DNA from: Aliivibrio sp. EL58
GTDB lineage: Bacteria > Pseudomonadota > Gammaproteobacteria > Enterobacterales > Vibrionaceae
Direction: 5' to 3'
Length of the DNA stretch: 64,000 bases
Assembly: GCF_900312675.1 (NCBI RefSeq)
Contig: NZ_OMPC01000012.1
Location: 1 to 64,000, forward strand
Shown here in pieces: positions 9,053 through 18,646 of this stretch. The translations under genes were made by a program, and so were the position numbers. Below the pieces are notes generated by a model that had not been told where the DNA came from, ran no database searches, and saw only the letters and a program-made list of their open reading frames with translations. How positions within the stretch are numbered: the first letter of the stretch is position 1; each line of letters begins with the position of its first letter.

Positions 9053-11068
9053 ATGAGACTCAATCCACAGCAAGATGAAGCAGTAAAGTTTGTCTCTGGA
9101 CCATGTTTAGTATTGGCAGGTGCAGGGTCTGGTAAGACTCGTGTGATCACCAACAAAATAGCTTACCTCGTACAGCAATGTGGCTATAAAGCCAGAAATA
9201 TTGCCGCTGTGACATTCACCAATAAAGCCGCTCGTGAAATGAAAGAGCGTGTAGGGCAAACACTGAATAAGCAAGAGTCTCGTGGTTTAATGGTCTCTAC
9301 TTTTCACTCGTTAGGTCTGGATATTATTCGTCGAGAGTACAAAGTATTAGGGTTAAAAGCGGGTTTCTCTTTATTTGATGATCAGGACCAGCTCGCTTTA
9401 CTAAAGGAATTAACAGAAAAGCAGATCGATGGTGATAAAGATTTATTACGTCAGTTATTGAGCAGTATCTCAAACTGGAAAAATGAGATGCTGACACCAG
9501 CCCAAGTCAAAGGCTTTGCTCGCTCTGAGCAAGATCAGCTATTCGCCTTTTGTTATGAAATGTATCTTACTCAAATGAAAGCCTATAACGCCCTTGATTT
9601 TGATGATCTTATTTCATTGCCGGTATTATTACTCCGCAACAATCAAGACGTACGTGAACGTTGGCAGATGAAGATCCGCTATCTTTTAGTGGATGAATAC
9701 CAAGATACGAACACCAGCCAATATGAGTTAGTTAAGCTATTAGTTGGTGAAAGAGGGCGGTTAACCGTGGTGGGTGATGATGATCAGTCTATTTACTCAT
9801 GGCGTGGGGCAAAACCTCAAAACCTTGTACTGCTGAGTGAAGACTACCCTGCTTTACGAGTGATAAAACTAGAGCAGAATTACCGTTCGACCAGTCGAAT
9901 TTTACGTGCGGCTAATATATTGATTGCCAATAATCCTCACGTATTTGAAAAGCGTCTGTTTTCAGAAATTCCAGACGGTGAGCAAATTAAGGTACTAACA
10001 GCAAAAGATGATGAGCATGAAGCAGAGCGAGTTGTCGGAGAGATCATTGCCCATCGCTTTTTAAACCGAACAGATTATAAAGATTACGCCGTGTTATACC
10101 GCGGTAATCATCAATCTCGTTTGATTGAAAAATCACTGATGCAAAACCGAGTACCTTATAAGATCTCCGGAGGGACATCGTTCTTCTCCCGTGCTGAAAT
10201 AAAAGACATCATGGCTTATCTTCGATTGCTGACAAATCCTGATGATGACAATGCCTTTTTACGTGTAGTGAACACTCCGCGCCGTGAAATAGGCCCTGTA
10301 ACATTAGAAAAGCTCGGTACCTATGCCAATATGCGTGGTAAAAGTTTATTTGAAGCCAGTTTTGAAATGGGATTAGAGCAAACTCTGTCGGGACGAGGGC
10401 TAGAATCTTTACGCCGTTTCTCCCATTGGGTTGTGTCTATTTCAGAAAACGCTGAGCGTGGTAACACGGTTGAAGCGGTTCGTTCGTTAGTGAAAGATAT
10501 TCATTACGAAGATTGGTTATATGAAACATCTACCAGTTCAAAAGCGGCAGAGATGAGAATGAAAAATGTCTCGGACTTATATTCATGGATTGTTGCTGAT
10601 CTTGAGGGTGATAACTATGACAAAGAAGAAAAGACATTAAAAGAAGTGGTTCAGCGTCTTACTTTGCGTGACATGATGGAGCGAGGAGAAGATGAGGACG
10701 GTGCAGATCAGGTTCAGTTAATGACCTTGCATGCTTCAAAAGGCTTAGAGTTCCCTTATGTTTACTTGATTGGTGCAGAAGAGGGGATTTTACCTCACCA
10801 AGTGAGCATTGATGAAGATAATGTAGAAGAAGAGCGTCGTTTGACTTATGTAGGAATAACACGAGCACAAAAAGAGCTGACGTTTACCCTATGTAAAGAG
10901 CGTCGTCAGTATGGAGAGTTAATTCGTCCTGAGCCAAGTCGTTTTCTTGAAGAGCTGCCACATGATGATCTGGATTGGGAAATGAAAAAGCCAAAACCCA
11001 CTCAAGAAGAAAGGATGGAAAGAGGGAAAGCCAACATTGCTAACCTTAGAGCCATGCTGAAGAAGTAA
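9053..11068 (+). CDS. rep: ATP-dependent DNA helicase Rep
   Basis: 671 aa SF1A 3'-5' helicase, close in length and sequence to E. coli Rep. Walker A GAGSGKT (about 23-29), motif II VDEYQDT, motif [17 protein letters not shown], motif [12 protein letters not shown] and motif [12 protein letters not shown] are all present. Rep removes proteins ahead of the replisome and helps restart forks. It is a single gene with a terminator immediately downstream, divergent from vexR. Confidence 0.97.
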   Translation: MRLNPQQDEAVKFVSGPCLVLAGAGSGKTRVITNKIAYLVQQCGYKARNIAAVTFTNKAAREMKERVGQTLNKQESRGLMVSTFHSLGLDIIRREYKVLGLKAGFSLFDDQDQLALLKELTEKQIDGDKDLLRQLLSSISNWKNEMLTPAQVKGFARSEQDQLFAFCYEMYLTQMKAYNALDFDDLISLPVLLLRNNQDVRERWQMKIRYLLVDEYQDTNTSQYELVKLLVGERGRLTVVGDDDQSIYSWRGAKPQNLVLLSEDYPALRVIKLEQNYRSTSRILRAANILIANNPHVFEKRLFSEIPDGEQIKVLTAKDDEHEAERVVGEIIAHRFLNRTDYKDYAVLYRGNHQSRLIEKSLMQNRVPYKISGGTSFFSRAEIKDIMAYLRLLTNPDDDNAFLRVVNTPRREIGPVTLEKLGTYANMRGKSLFEASFEMGLEQTLSGRGLESLRRFSHWVVSISENAERGNTVEAVRSLVKDIHYEDWLYETSTSSKAAEMRMKNVSDLYSWIVADLEGDNYDKEEKTLKEVVQRLTLRDMMERGEDEDGADQVQLMTLHASKGLEFPYVYLIGAEEGILPHQVSIDEDNVEEERRLTYVGITRAQKELTFTLCKERRQYGELIRPEPSRFLEELPHDDLDWEMKKPKPTQEERMERGKANIANLRAMLKK

Positions 11069-11076
11069 ACAGATAT

Positions 11077-11111
11077 AAAAATGCCCACTGATAATACAGT
11101 GGGCATTTTTT
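11077..11111. terminator. bidirectional terminator rep / cytochrome c5
   Basis: ATGCCCACTG pairs with CAGTGGGCAT, flanked by A and T tracts on both sides. It separates two convergent genes. Confidence 0.9.
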
Positions 11112-11142
11112 ATGATTGAGTTAAAGGGAGATAATAATTAAA

Positions 11143-11559
11143 TTATAGTCCTTTAATAAGATGCTCAACCGCTGCAAGTACTTCATCATCAGAACAGTCC
11201 ATACAAGAACCACGAGCTGGCATAGCATTAAAGCCATTTAATGCATGATTGTTTAGTACATCCATACCTTTCGCGATACGAGGAGCCCAATCTGCTGCAT
11301 TTTGTGTTTTTGGAGCCCCAGCCGCACCAGTAGAGTGACAAGCAATACAAAAAGTATTGTAAACCTGATCTCCTGAACGAGGTCCTGTTGGTTCTTCTAC
11401 AACAGCGACATCACTTGCTAGATAAACTTGGCCAACGGGCTTAATTCGTTCAGCAATTGCATCGTCAGAATTACCTGCTGCAAAAGAGGTAGTTGAAAAA
11501 GTTAATGCAGCAACCGTTGCAATAATGATGTTACGAATAGATTTTTCCATAAAGCTCAC
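11143..11559 (-). CDS. periplasmic cytochrome c5 family protein
   Basis: 138 aa with a signal peptide ending near SFAAG, so the mature protein is periplasmic. One haem-binding motif CIACH is in the middle, and a methionine ligand is likely in FNAMPARG. A second Cys pair (SCMDC) near the C-terminus matches the extra disulfide of the cytochrome c5 family. It probably shuttles electrons in respiration. Translation starts at GTG 11559 (GGGAG 6 nt upstream) or ATG 11550; both leave the signal peptide intact. It lies convergent with rep. Confidence 0.88.
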   Translation of the reverse strand: MSFMEKSIRNIIIATVAALTFSTTSFAAGNSDDAIAERIKPVGQVYLASDVAVVEEPTGPRSGDQVYNTFCIACHSTGAAGAPKTQNAADWAPRIAKGMDVLNNHALNGFNAMPARGSCMDCSDDEVLAAVEHLIKGL

Positions 11560-11780
11560 TTTACACTCCCAGTTATTATTATTGGCTAAAGCCCATTTTA
11601 TTGTATTTACCGAGGTAAAAAACGTACTTAGAAAAAGAGTCGCGTTAATCTCGTGTAAATATTGAGTGATTATATCTGCTTAAATTGTTGCAATAAACCA
11701 CTAGACCCAAAGAAAATGAGGATAAATAGCAAGGAATTGTCGAAAAAGAGACCAAACGATAAAAAAAGTAAAAAAAACAC

Positions 11781-11809
11781 TAGACGAAGGTGACTCAGAT
11801 CCGTATTAT
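11781..11809 (+). promoter_or_regulatory. probable tRNA operon promoter
   Basis: TAGACG (4/6 to -35 consensus) lies 17 bp before TATTAT (-10), with the first tRNA starting 22 bp downstream. It is the only well-spaced pair I see in the 11560-11830 gap, which otherwise holds A-rich sequence without a gene. Confidence 0.5.
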
Positions 11810-11830
11810 TCTTCTCCGCCGATAGGGTAT

Positions 11831-11907
<77 letters not shown>

Positions 11908-11952
11908 TCCGGAATAGAAATTAAAAGGCACAGAAAACGTAATAAAGTAGTG

Positions 11953-12028
11953 GTGGCTATAGCTCAGTTGGTAGAGCCCTGGATTGTGATTCCGGTGGTC
12001 GCGAGTTCGAATCTCGTTAGCCACCCCA
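11953..12028 (+). tRNA. tRNA-His (anticodon GTG), copy 1
   Basis: 76 nt with acceptor GTGGCTA/TAGCCAC and loop TTGTGAT (anticodon GTG). The extra 5' G (G-1) needed by histidyl-tRNA synthetase is encoded at 11952. CCA is encoded. Identical to copy 2. Confidence 0.96.
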
Positions 12029-12112
12029 TTATTTTGGTAACTGATTTTACATAGTAAATTAGGTTTCCAGTTTTGATTCAAGAAACATCCCAAGAATCGA
12101 AACGAAATTTGT

Positions 12113-12189
<77 letters not shown>

Positions 12190-12231
12190 CTATTTCAATA
12201 ATCGCAATAGCGGTTATATAAAAAGTTAGTG

Positions 12232-12307
12232 GTGGCTATAGCTCAGTTGGTAGAGCCCTGGATTGTGATTCCGGTGGTCGCGAGTTCGAATCTCGTTAGC
12301 CACCCCA
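12232..12307 (+). tRNA. tRNA-His (anticodon GTG), copy 2
   Basis: Identical to the copy at 11953-12028, again with G-1 encoded (12231). It is part of a duplicated His-spacer-Pro unit. Confidence 0.96.
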
Positions 12308-12378
12308 TTAATTTTTGGTAACTGTAAAAACAGTTTCCCTTTTGATTCAAGTAACATCCCAAGAATCAAATAAAAAAT

Positions 12379-12455
<77 letters not shown>

Positions 12456-12460
12456 CATTT

Positions 12461-12492
12461 AAAAGCCTCGTCAGAAATGACGAGGCTTTTTT
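12461..12492 (+). terminator. tRNA operon terminator
   Basis: AAAAGCCTCGTCA and TGACGAGGCTTTT form a 13-bp stem with a GAAA loop and a T-run. Confidence 0.93.
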
Positions 12493-13012
12493 CGTTTCTG
12501 CTTTATATTATTCTAACCTTCATCACAAAATCACTATTTTACATGGTGATCTATTCTAGAATTTCATTTTTTATCTCAAGTTTCTATTACTTTGTTTTAT
12601 GTTTATTTTGATTGTTTACACTAGTTGTTTATGGGATCTCTTGCATAAAACTCTGTATTTCATCATTTACCCCAATTAAAACGTTATTTTAAATGTTAAA
12701 TATATTTATGTTTATTTATCTAAATCCTGAGGTGTTGAAAGTTAAGTTGTTAATTATGTTTTTGTTACTAACTGACTGTTTTATTTGAATCTTGTGTTTG
12801 TCATTATTAGTCATAGATTTCTGTTAACAGCTTGTTTTATGACTTTTTATGCAGAATAATGACATATATCAGTTTTATACTCTTTGTTTGTTGCTTTTAT
12901 GTGAATAATTGACTACATTGGTGTCCTAATCATGTTGCAGTGTTTCTTGCTGTTTCGAATGGAATCAATGTGCAGACAGGGCAGGATGCTGCCGAGTAGT
13001 CGGAGTCTGATA
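12493..13012 (+). other. 520-bp AT-rich non-coding leader before the peptide transporter
   Basis: No convincing gene is seen. The segment is very T-rich up to about 12930. Then comes a short G+C-richer tract (GCAGACAGGGCAGG, GCTGCCGAGTAGTCGGAG) right before the ATPase start. It probably carries the transporter promoter and upstream regulatory sequence. No clear CRP, Fur or riboswitch pattern could be identified by eye. Confidence 0.5.
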
Positions 13013-14728
13013 ATGTCACTTTTAGAAGTTAAAAATTTACGTATCGAATACCCATCTCGTCATGGAGTTCATGCTGCTGTTAAATCATTATCGTTTTCAA
13101 TAGAACGTGGTGAGATTGTAGGGGTTGTTGGTGAATCTGGAGCGGGTAAATCAACAGTAGGTAATGCTGTTATTGATCTATTAAGCCCTCCAGGCGTTAT
13201 TGCTAGCGGAGAGGTTTTTCTAGATGGAGAGAAAATCTCTGGCCTATCTACAGAGGCGATGCGTAAAGTTAGAGGTTCTAAAATCGGATTCATCTTCCAA
13301 GATCCAATGACATCCCTAAACCCTCTATTTACTGTCGAACAGCAAATTACAGAAACCATTCACGCGAATTTAAAAGTATCAGCTGCAGAAGCCTATGAAC
13401 GTGCTTTATCTTTAATGAAGCAAGTAGGTATACCGCAGCCTGAAAATCGCCTTAAGCAGTACCCACATCAATTTTCAGGCGGTATGCGTCAGCGCGTAGT
13501 TATCGCTATCGCTTTGGCTGGCGAACCGGACCTCATCATTGCTGATGAACCAACGACGGCACTTGATGTTTCTATTCAAGATCAAATTCTAACTCTGATC
13601 CGAGATCTCTGCATTGAGAAAAATGTAGGCTGTATGCTAGTAACCCATGATATGGGTGTGGTATCGAACGTTACAGATAAAGTGGCGGTAATGTTCCGTG
13701 GTGATCTTGTCGAGTTTGGTAAAACAGAAAAAGTACTAGGAGATCCTGACCATTCTTATACTCGTAGTTTAATTTCTGCAGTACCACGTTCAGATATTAA
13801 ATTAGATCGCTTTCCATTGGTAAGTTACATCGAAGAAGCCGTTGAGCATGAATGTATCGATGTAAAGACGCACTGGTTAGGACAAAGCCAAGATCATCGT
13901 GAATATTCAGGCCCACTATTAAAAGTAGATAACGTTAGTCTTCGTTTTGTGACGAAAGATTCTATGTTTGAAAGTCGTCGTGAATACGTTCAAGCCTCAA
14001 ACAATGTTAGCTTTGAGATCCATGAAGGCGAAACTTTTGGCCTTGTAGGAGAGTCTGGCTCGGGTAAATCAACCATTGCTCGTGTTATTGCTGGTTTATA
14101 TCCGCCAAATGAAGGAACGGTTACTTTTGAAGGTATTGACCTGACCGCATTGAAATCAGAGAAAGAACGTCGTCCGATGCGCCGTCAAATGCAAATGGTT
14201 TTCCAAAACCCATACACTTCGATGAATCCGCGTATGAAAATCTTCGATATCATCGCAGAACCTATCCGTTTTCATAAGCTAACAGGCTCAGAAGCTGAAA
14301 CGCAACAGATCGTGAATGATCTTCTTGATCATGTAGGTTTGGGGAGAATGGCGGCATTGAAGTATCCGCATGAGTTTTCTGGTGGTCAACGTCAGCGTAT
14401 TTCGATTGCTCGTGCATTAGCAACGCGCCCACGTCTATTAATTTGTGATGAACCAACCTCTGCATTAGATGTATCGGTTCAGGCGCAAATCCTCAACTTA
14501 TTAAAAGATTTACAAAGTGAGTTAAATTTAACCATGTTGTTTATCAGTCATGATTTACCTGTTATTCGTCAAATGTGTGATCGAGTTGGTGTGATGAAGA
14601 TGGGTAAGCTACTGGAAGTGGCTCCAACTGAAAATCTTTATACCAATCCTCAGAATGAATACAGCAAGCAATTAATTTCACTTATGCCTGAATTTAAAGG
14701 CTTAAGAGAAAATATAACAGCGGTATAA
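13013..14728 (+). CDS. peptide ABC transporter, fused double ATPase (DppD-DppF type)
   Basis: 571 aa from the ATG at 13013. Two complete nucleotide-binding domains are joined in one chain: Walker A GESGAGKST with signature FSGGMRQRV and Walker B LIIADEPT in the first half, and GESGSGKST, FSGGQRQRI and LLICDEPT in the second. Each half ends in an oligopeptide-transporter C-terminal region. A longer frame opens at 12932, but those 27 residues are unlike the family, and GGAG lies exactly 7 nt before 13013. It energises the permeases at 16487-18408 and is the first gene of the locus, ahead of the binding protein. Substrate is probably di- or oligopeptides. Confidence 0.9.
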   Translation: MSLLEVKNLRIEYPSRHGVHAAVKSLSFSIERGEIVGVVGESGAGKSTVGNAVIDLLSPPGVIASGEVFLDGEKISGLSTEAMRKVRGSKIGFIFQDPMTSLNPLFTVEQQITETIHANLKVSAAEAYERALSLMKQVGIPQPENRLKQYPHQFSGGMRQRVVIAIALAGEPDLIIADEPTTALDVSIQDQILTLIRDLCIEKNVGCMLVTHDMGVVSNVTDKVAVMFRGDLVEFGKTEKVLGDPDHSYTRSLISAVPRSDIKLDRFPLVSYIEEAVEHECIDVKTHWLGQSQDHREYSGPLLKVDNVSLRFVTKDSMFESRREYVQASNNVSFEIHEGETFGLVGESGSGKSTIARVIAGLYPPNEGTVTFEGIDLTALKSEKERRPMRRQMQMVFQNPYTSMNPRMKIFDIIAEPIRFHKLTGSEAETQQIVNDLLDHVGLGRMAALKYPHEFSGGQRQRISIARALATRPRLLICDEPTSALDVSVQAQILNLLKDLQSELNLTMLFISHDLPVIRQMCDRVGVMKMGKLLEVAPTENLYTNPQNEYSKQLISLMPEFKGLRENITAV

Positions 14729-14775
14729 ACCGTCAAATAATAAGTATAAATACAACAAACTAGGGATATATTCCC

Positions 14776-14791
14776 GCATAAGGAGTTATGC
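14776..14791 (+). promoter_or_regulatory. Shine-Dalgarno presented in a hairpin loop
   Basis: GCATAA-GGAG-TTATGC is a perfect 6-bp stem whose 4-nt loop is the GGAG ribosome-binding site of the binding-protein gene starting at 14793. An upstream AATACAACAAAC stretch (about 14749-14760) is CA-rich, like known GcvB-sRNA targets; that link is speculative. Confidence 0.6.
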
Positions 14792-14792
14792 A

Positions 14793-16346
14793 ATGAAAAC
14801 CATAAAGACCAAATTGGCTATCGCGCTTATGGCTGCAGGCCTAAGTTTTAGTGCAGCAGCAGCAGATATTACTGTTGCTTATGATGCCGATCCAGTATCA
14901 CTTGATCCACATGAGCAATTGTCTGGCGGTACACTACAACTTTCTCATATGGTGTTTGATCCCCTAGTTCGTTATACGCAGTCATTTGACTTTGAACCGC
15001 GTCTTGCTGAAAAGTGGGAGCGTATTGATGACAAAACTTTCCGTTTTAATCTACGTAAAGGCGTGAAATTTCATTCAGGCAATGAAATGACGGCTGATGA
15101 TGTCGTATGGACATTTGATCGTTTAAAAGACTCTCCTGATTTTAAAGCGATTTTCGAACCGTATGAAAAACTAGTTAAAATTGATGATTACACGGTTGAA
15201 CTTGTTTCTAAAGGTGCTTATCCGTTAGTTTTACAGACAGCAACCTACCTTTTCCCAATGGACAGTAAGTTCTATTCTGGTAAAACAGAAGATGGTAAAG
15301 ATAAGTCTGAAATCGTAAAACACGGTAATTCATTCGCTTCAACGCACATCTCTGGTACAGGCCCATTTGTCGTTAAATCTCGTGAGCAAGGCGTAAAAGT
15401 TGTCTTTGATCGCTTTGATGGTTACTGGGATAAAAATTCTCCAGGTAACGTAGATGAATTAACTCTTGTTCCAATCAAAGAAAATGCCACACGTGTTGCA
15501 GCTCTACTTTCTGGTGATGTAGATATTATCGCTCCAGTGGCTCCAAATGATCACAAACGAGTGAAAAATACAAAAGGTATCGATTTAGTTACGCTACCAG
15601 GTACTCGTATCATTACCTTCCAAATGAACCAAAACAGCAATGAAGCACTTAAAGATGTCCGTGTTCGTCAGGCAATCGTTCATGCAATCAATAATGAAGG
15701 TATTGTTAAGAAGATCATGAAAGGCTTTGCTACAGCAGCGGGTCAACAAGGTCCATCTGGCTACTCTGGTTATGATGCTGATCTAGTACCACGTTACGAT
15801 CTTAAAAAAGCTAAAGAGTTAATGAAAGAAGCAGGTTACGAGAAAGGCTTCAAACTTAGCATGATGGCTCCAAATAACCGTTACGTTAATGATGCAAAAG
15901 TAGCACAAGCATCTGCAGCAATGCTTTCAAAAATTGGTATTAAGGTTGATCTAAAAACCTTGCCAAAAGCGCAATACTGGCCAGAGTTTGATCTATGTTC
16001 TGCGGACATGATGATGATCGGTTGGCACTCAGATACAGAAGATTCAGCAAACTTCTCAGAGTTCCTAACAATGACTCGTAATGAAGAGACAGGTAAAGGC
16101 CAGTACAACTGTGGTCATTACTCAAACCCTGAGATTGACCGTTTAGTTGAAGCTGCAAATGTGGAAACTGATCCTGCGAAACGTAGCCAAATGCTAAAAA
16201 CAGTAGAAGACACGCTGTATAACGATGCTGCGTTTGTTCCACTACATTGGCAAAACCTTGCATGGGGCGCGAAATCTAACATTGATATCAAACCAATCGT
16301 AAATGCAATGGAATACCCATACTTTGGCGATTTAGTTGTTAAGTAA
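14793..16346 (+). CDS. periplasmic peptide-binding protein (SBP family 5)
   Basis: 517 aa with a Sec signal peptide ending in SFSAAAA (about residue 23). It then follows the family 5 pattern (DADPVSLDPHEQLSGGTLQLS, FEPRLAEKWERIDDKTFRFNLRKGVKFHSG). This DppA/OppA-like receptor delivers peptides to the permeases downstream. The length is normal. A hairpin in the 140-bp gap before the first permease probably protects this transcript so that the receptor is made in excess. The exact peptide class cannot be read from sequence. Confidence 0.92.
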   Translation: MKTIKTKLAIALMAAGLSFSAAAADITVAYDADPVSLDPHEQLSGGTLQLSHMVFDPLVRYTQSFDFEPRLAEKWERIDDKTFRFNLRKGVKFHSGNEMTADDVVWTFDRLKDSPDFKAIFEPYEKLVKIDDYTVELVSKGAYPLVLQTATYLFPMDSKFYSGKTEDGKDKSEIVKHGNSFASTHISGTGPFVVKSREQGVKVVFDRFDGYWDKNSPGNVDELTLVPIKENATRVAALLSGDVDIIAPVAPNDHKRVKNTKGIDLVTLPGTRIITFQMNQNSNEALKDVRVRQAIVHAINNEGIVKKIMKGFATAAGQQGPSGYSGYDADLVPRYDLKKAKELMKEAGYEKGFKLSMMAPNNRYVNDAKVAQASAAMLSKIGIKVDLKTLPKAQYWPEFDLCSADMMMIGWHSDTEDSANFSEFLTMTRNEETGKGQYNCGHYSNPEIDRLVEAANVETDPAKRSQMLKTVEDTLYNDAAFVPLHWQNLAWGAKSNIDIKPIVNAMEYPYFGDLVVK

Positions 16347-16355
16347 CTGTCTGTA

Positions 16356-16390
16356 AAAAGGTTGTCTTGATATTCAGGGCAACCTTTGTT
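16356..16390 (+). promoter_or_regulatory. intercistronic hairpin after binding-protein gene
   Basis: AAAGGTTG pairs with CAACCTTT around a 15-nt loop, followed by GTT rather than a T-run. Intercistronic stem-loops of this kind often stabilise the upstream mRNA or partly terminate transcription. Confidence 0.6.
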
Positions 16391-16486
16391 CGTCATAAGA
16401 GATTCATCGATAAAAAGTAATACCAACAATTTGTTAGATATGGATATATTTTCTATATCATTTTTAGGATTAAGAGGGGACAAGGA

Positions 16487-17464
16487 ATGTTTACGTTTCT
16501 GGTCAAGCGCCTGTTTCAGGCACTGATAGTGATGTTTGTGATCAGTCTGGTTGCGTTTTCCATCCAAGATAATTTGGGTGACCCGTTACGTGAATTGGTT
16601 GGACAATCAGTTTCAGAAGCAGAGCGTCAAGCTCTGAGAGATGATTTAGGGTTAAACGACCCATTCATTACAAAGTACACACGTTTTATTACTAATGCGG
16701 TTCAAGGTGACTTGGGCACGTCTTATTTCTTCAAAAAACCAGCGGTAGAAGTCATTCTTGATAAGCTTGTTGCAACCCTAGAACTAGTATTAGGGGCCGC
16801 AATCATTATTGTATTTCTTTCTATACCTCTGGGTGTTTATTCGGCTATTCATCCAAAAAGTTTCTTCACGAAAGCTATCATGGCATTCAGTAGTATTGGT
16901 ATTTCGGTACCCGTCTTCTTAACCGCCATAATGCTGATGTATGTTTTCTCCATTGAATTAAATTGGTTACCGTCTTATGGACGAGGGGAAACCTATAATC
17001 TATTAGGCTGGGAGTCAGGGTTCTTTACTCTTGATGGACTGGCTCATTTAGTATTGCCTTGTATTTCATTAGCTTCAATCATGTTACCTCTGTTTATTCG
17101 TTTGGTTCGTTCTGAAATGTTAGAAGTGCTGAGCTCTGAATACATTAAGTTTTCAAAAGCGAAAGGCATCGCAACAAATAAAATTTATTACCAACATGCA
17201 CTTAAAAATACCATGCTACCGGTATTAACTGTGGGGGGTGTTCAGATTGGTACCATGGTCGCTTATACCATTTTGACAGAAACTGTATTCCAGTGGCCGG
17301 GAACTGGCTTCTTATTCTTAGAGGCAATTAACCGTGTAGATACGCCACTGATTACTGCTTACGTTATCTTTGTAGGTTTAATTTTTGTGGTAACGAATAC
17401 CATTGTTGATTTGTTATATGGACTAATTAACCCAACCGTAGATATCACAGGAAAAGGAGCGTAA
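16487..17464 (+). CDS. peptide ABC transporter permease (DppB/OppB type)
   Basis: 325 aa inner-membrane permease with about six TM helices. The N-terminal signature is FLVKRLFQALIVMFVISLVAFS. The EAA coupling loop (YIKFSKAKGIATNKIYYQHALKN) contacts the ATPase. The stop lies 2 nt before the next permease ATG, with a ribosome site AAAGGAG at the end of this gene, so the two are co-translated. Confidence 0.93.
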   Translation: MFTFLVKRLFQALIVMFVISLVAFSIQDNLGDPLRELVGQSVSEAERQALRDDLGLNDPFITKYTRFITNAVQGDLGTSYFFKKPAVEVILDKLVATLELVLGAAIIIVFLSIPLGVYSAIHPKSFFTKAIMAFSSIGISVPVFLTAIMLMYVFSIELNWLPSYGRGETYNLLGWESGFFTLDGLAHLVLPCISLASIMLPLFIRLVRSEMLEVLSSEYIKFSKAKGIATNKIYYQHALKNTMLPVLTVGGVQIGTMVAYTILTETVFQWPGTGFLFLEAINRVDTPLITAYVIFVGLIFVVTNTIVDLLYGLINPTVDITGKGA

Positions 17465-17466
17465 TC

Positions 17467-18408
17467 ATGGATGTAACGACTAACCACGTTCCAACACGTT
17501 GGGAACGATTTAAATCATCAGATTTTTTGTATTATTTTTTACGCGATAAAGTGGCAATGTTCAGTTTTGCTGTTTTTATGGTGTTTCTTTTAGGCGCACT
17601 TTTATCTCCCGTACTTGCACCAAGTAATCCGTATGATCTGAGTTCGATAGACATTATGGATTCAGAGTTGCCTCCATCTTGGATGGAAGAAGGGGATGAA
17701 CGTTTTCTTCTGGGTACCGATGACCAAGGTCGAGATGTTTTATCAACGATCTTATATGGTTCTCGTTTATCTTTAACGATTGGTTTCCTAGCCGTTGCAG
17801 TACAGCTGACTCTCGGCATTGTTATTGGCTTATCGGCTGGTTACTTTGGTGGGAAAATTGATAGCTTCTTAATGCGATTTGCAGATGTGCAGTTATCATT
17901 CTCGACCATGATGGTTGCGATCATTGTTTCTGCGATCTTTAAAGCAAGCTTTGGCACTGAGTTCTTCAGTCAATATGCGGTGATTATGTTGGTTGTGATC
18001 ATTGGTGTTGCCGAATGGCCACAATATGCGCGTACGATCCGTGCGTCAGTACTGGCAGAGAAGAAAAAAGAATATGTAGAAGCGGCAAAGGTGATGGGAT
18101 TTCGTTCTCCACGCATCATGTTCCGTCATATTTTACCTAACTGTTTATCTCCAATTTTGGTTATTTCAACAGTACAGATTGCCAACGCTATCATGTCAGA
18201 AGCGGCACTCTCTTTCTTAGGTTTAGGTCTACCGGTAGACCAACCCTCTTTAGGTTCGTTAATCAGTATTGGATTTAACTATATCTTCTCTGGTTCGTGG
18301 TGGATCACGGCATTCCCAGGCTTAGTTTTGGTTACTCTAGTCTTGGTAATTAACCTACTTGGAGATTGGTTAAGAGATGTATTTAACCCGAAAATTTATA
18401 AGGGTTAA
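17467..18408 (+). CDS. peptide ABC transporter permease (DppC/OppC type)
   Basis: 313 aa. The N-terminal cytoplasmic segment and TM1 are followed by the OppC-type loop (LLGTDDQGRDVLSTILYGSRLSL) and the EAA motif (YVEAAKVMGFRSPRIMFRHILPN). It forms the translocation pore with the preceding permease. Last gene of the transporter locus, followed by a terminator. Confidence 0.93.
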   Translation: MDVTTNHVPTRWERFKSSDFLYYFLRDKVAMFSFAVFMVFLLGALLSPVLAPSNPYDLSSIDIMDSELPPSWMEEGDERFLLGTDDQGRDVLSTILYGSRLSLTIGFLAVAVQLTLGIVIGLSAGYFGGKIDSFLMRFADVQLSFSTMMVAIIVSAIFKASFGTEFFSQYAVIMLVVIIGVAEWPQYARTIRASVLAEKKKEYVEAAKVMGFRSPRIMFRHILPNCLSPILVISTVQIANAIMSEAALSFLGLGLPVDQPSLGSLISIGFNYIFSGSWWITAFPGLVLVTLVLVINLLGDWLRDVFNPKIYKG

Positions 18409-18426
18409 TAAGCAGAAATAGATAGA

Positions 18427-18455
18427 AAAGCGGTGATTCTCTCATCGCTTTTTTT
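18427..18455 (+). terminator. peptide transporter operon terminator
   Basis: AAAAGCGGTGA pairs imperfectly with TCATCGCTTTT (one mismatched position) around TTCTC, followed by a T-run. Confidence 0.87.
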
Positions 18456-18623
18456 ATACTTGTAAAACACTGTTTATGTATTACAGAGAAGAATCTTAGG
18501 CTTATTTTGTTGTTTTTCTGACTAATTTGCTGCTTTTACTGGTAATAATTTACTCAGTTGTTAGGATCATAGAGTGTGTTTAAATATTTTAAAGTGAGTA
18601 TTTGAATTAAACCAAAACAGAGA

Positions 18624-18638
18624 ACTTCGGTTCGAAGT
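18624..18638 (+). promoter_or_regulatory. small stem-loop abutting the BCCT gene ribosome site
   Basis: ACTTCG-GTT-CGAAGT is a perfect 6-bp stem ending one base before the GAGG Shine-Dalgarno of the gene at 18647. It could modulate initiation. Confidence 0.4.
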
Positions 18639-18646
18639 GAGGAATA

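Noticed and set aside
12932-13012. N-terminal extension of the fused ATPase
   Set aside because: The 27 residues are not family-like, and a perfect ribosome site precedes 13013.
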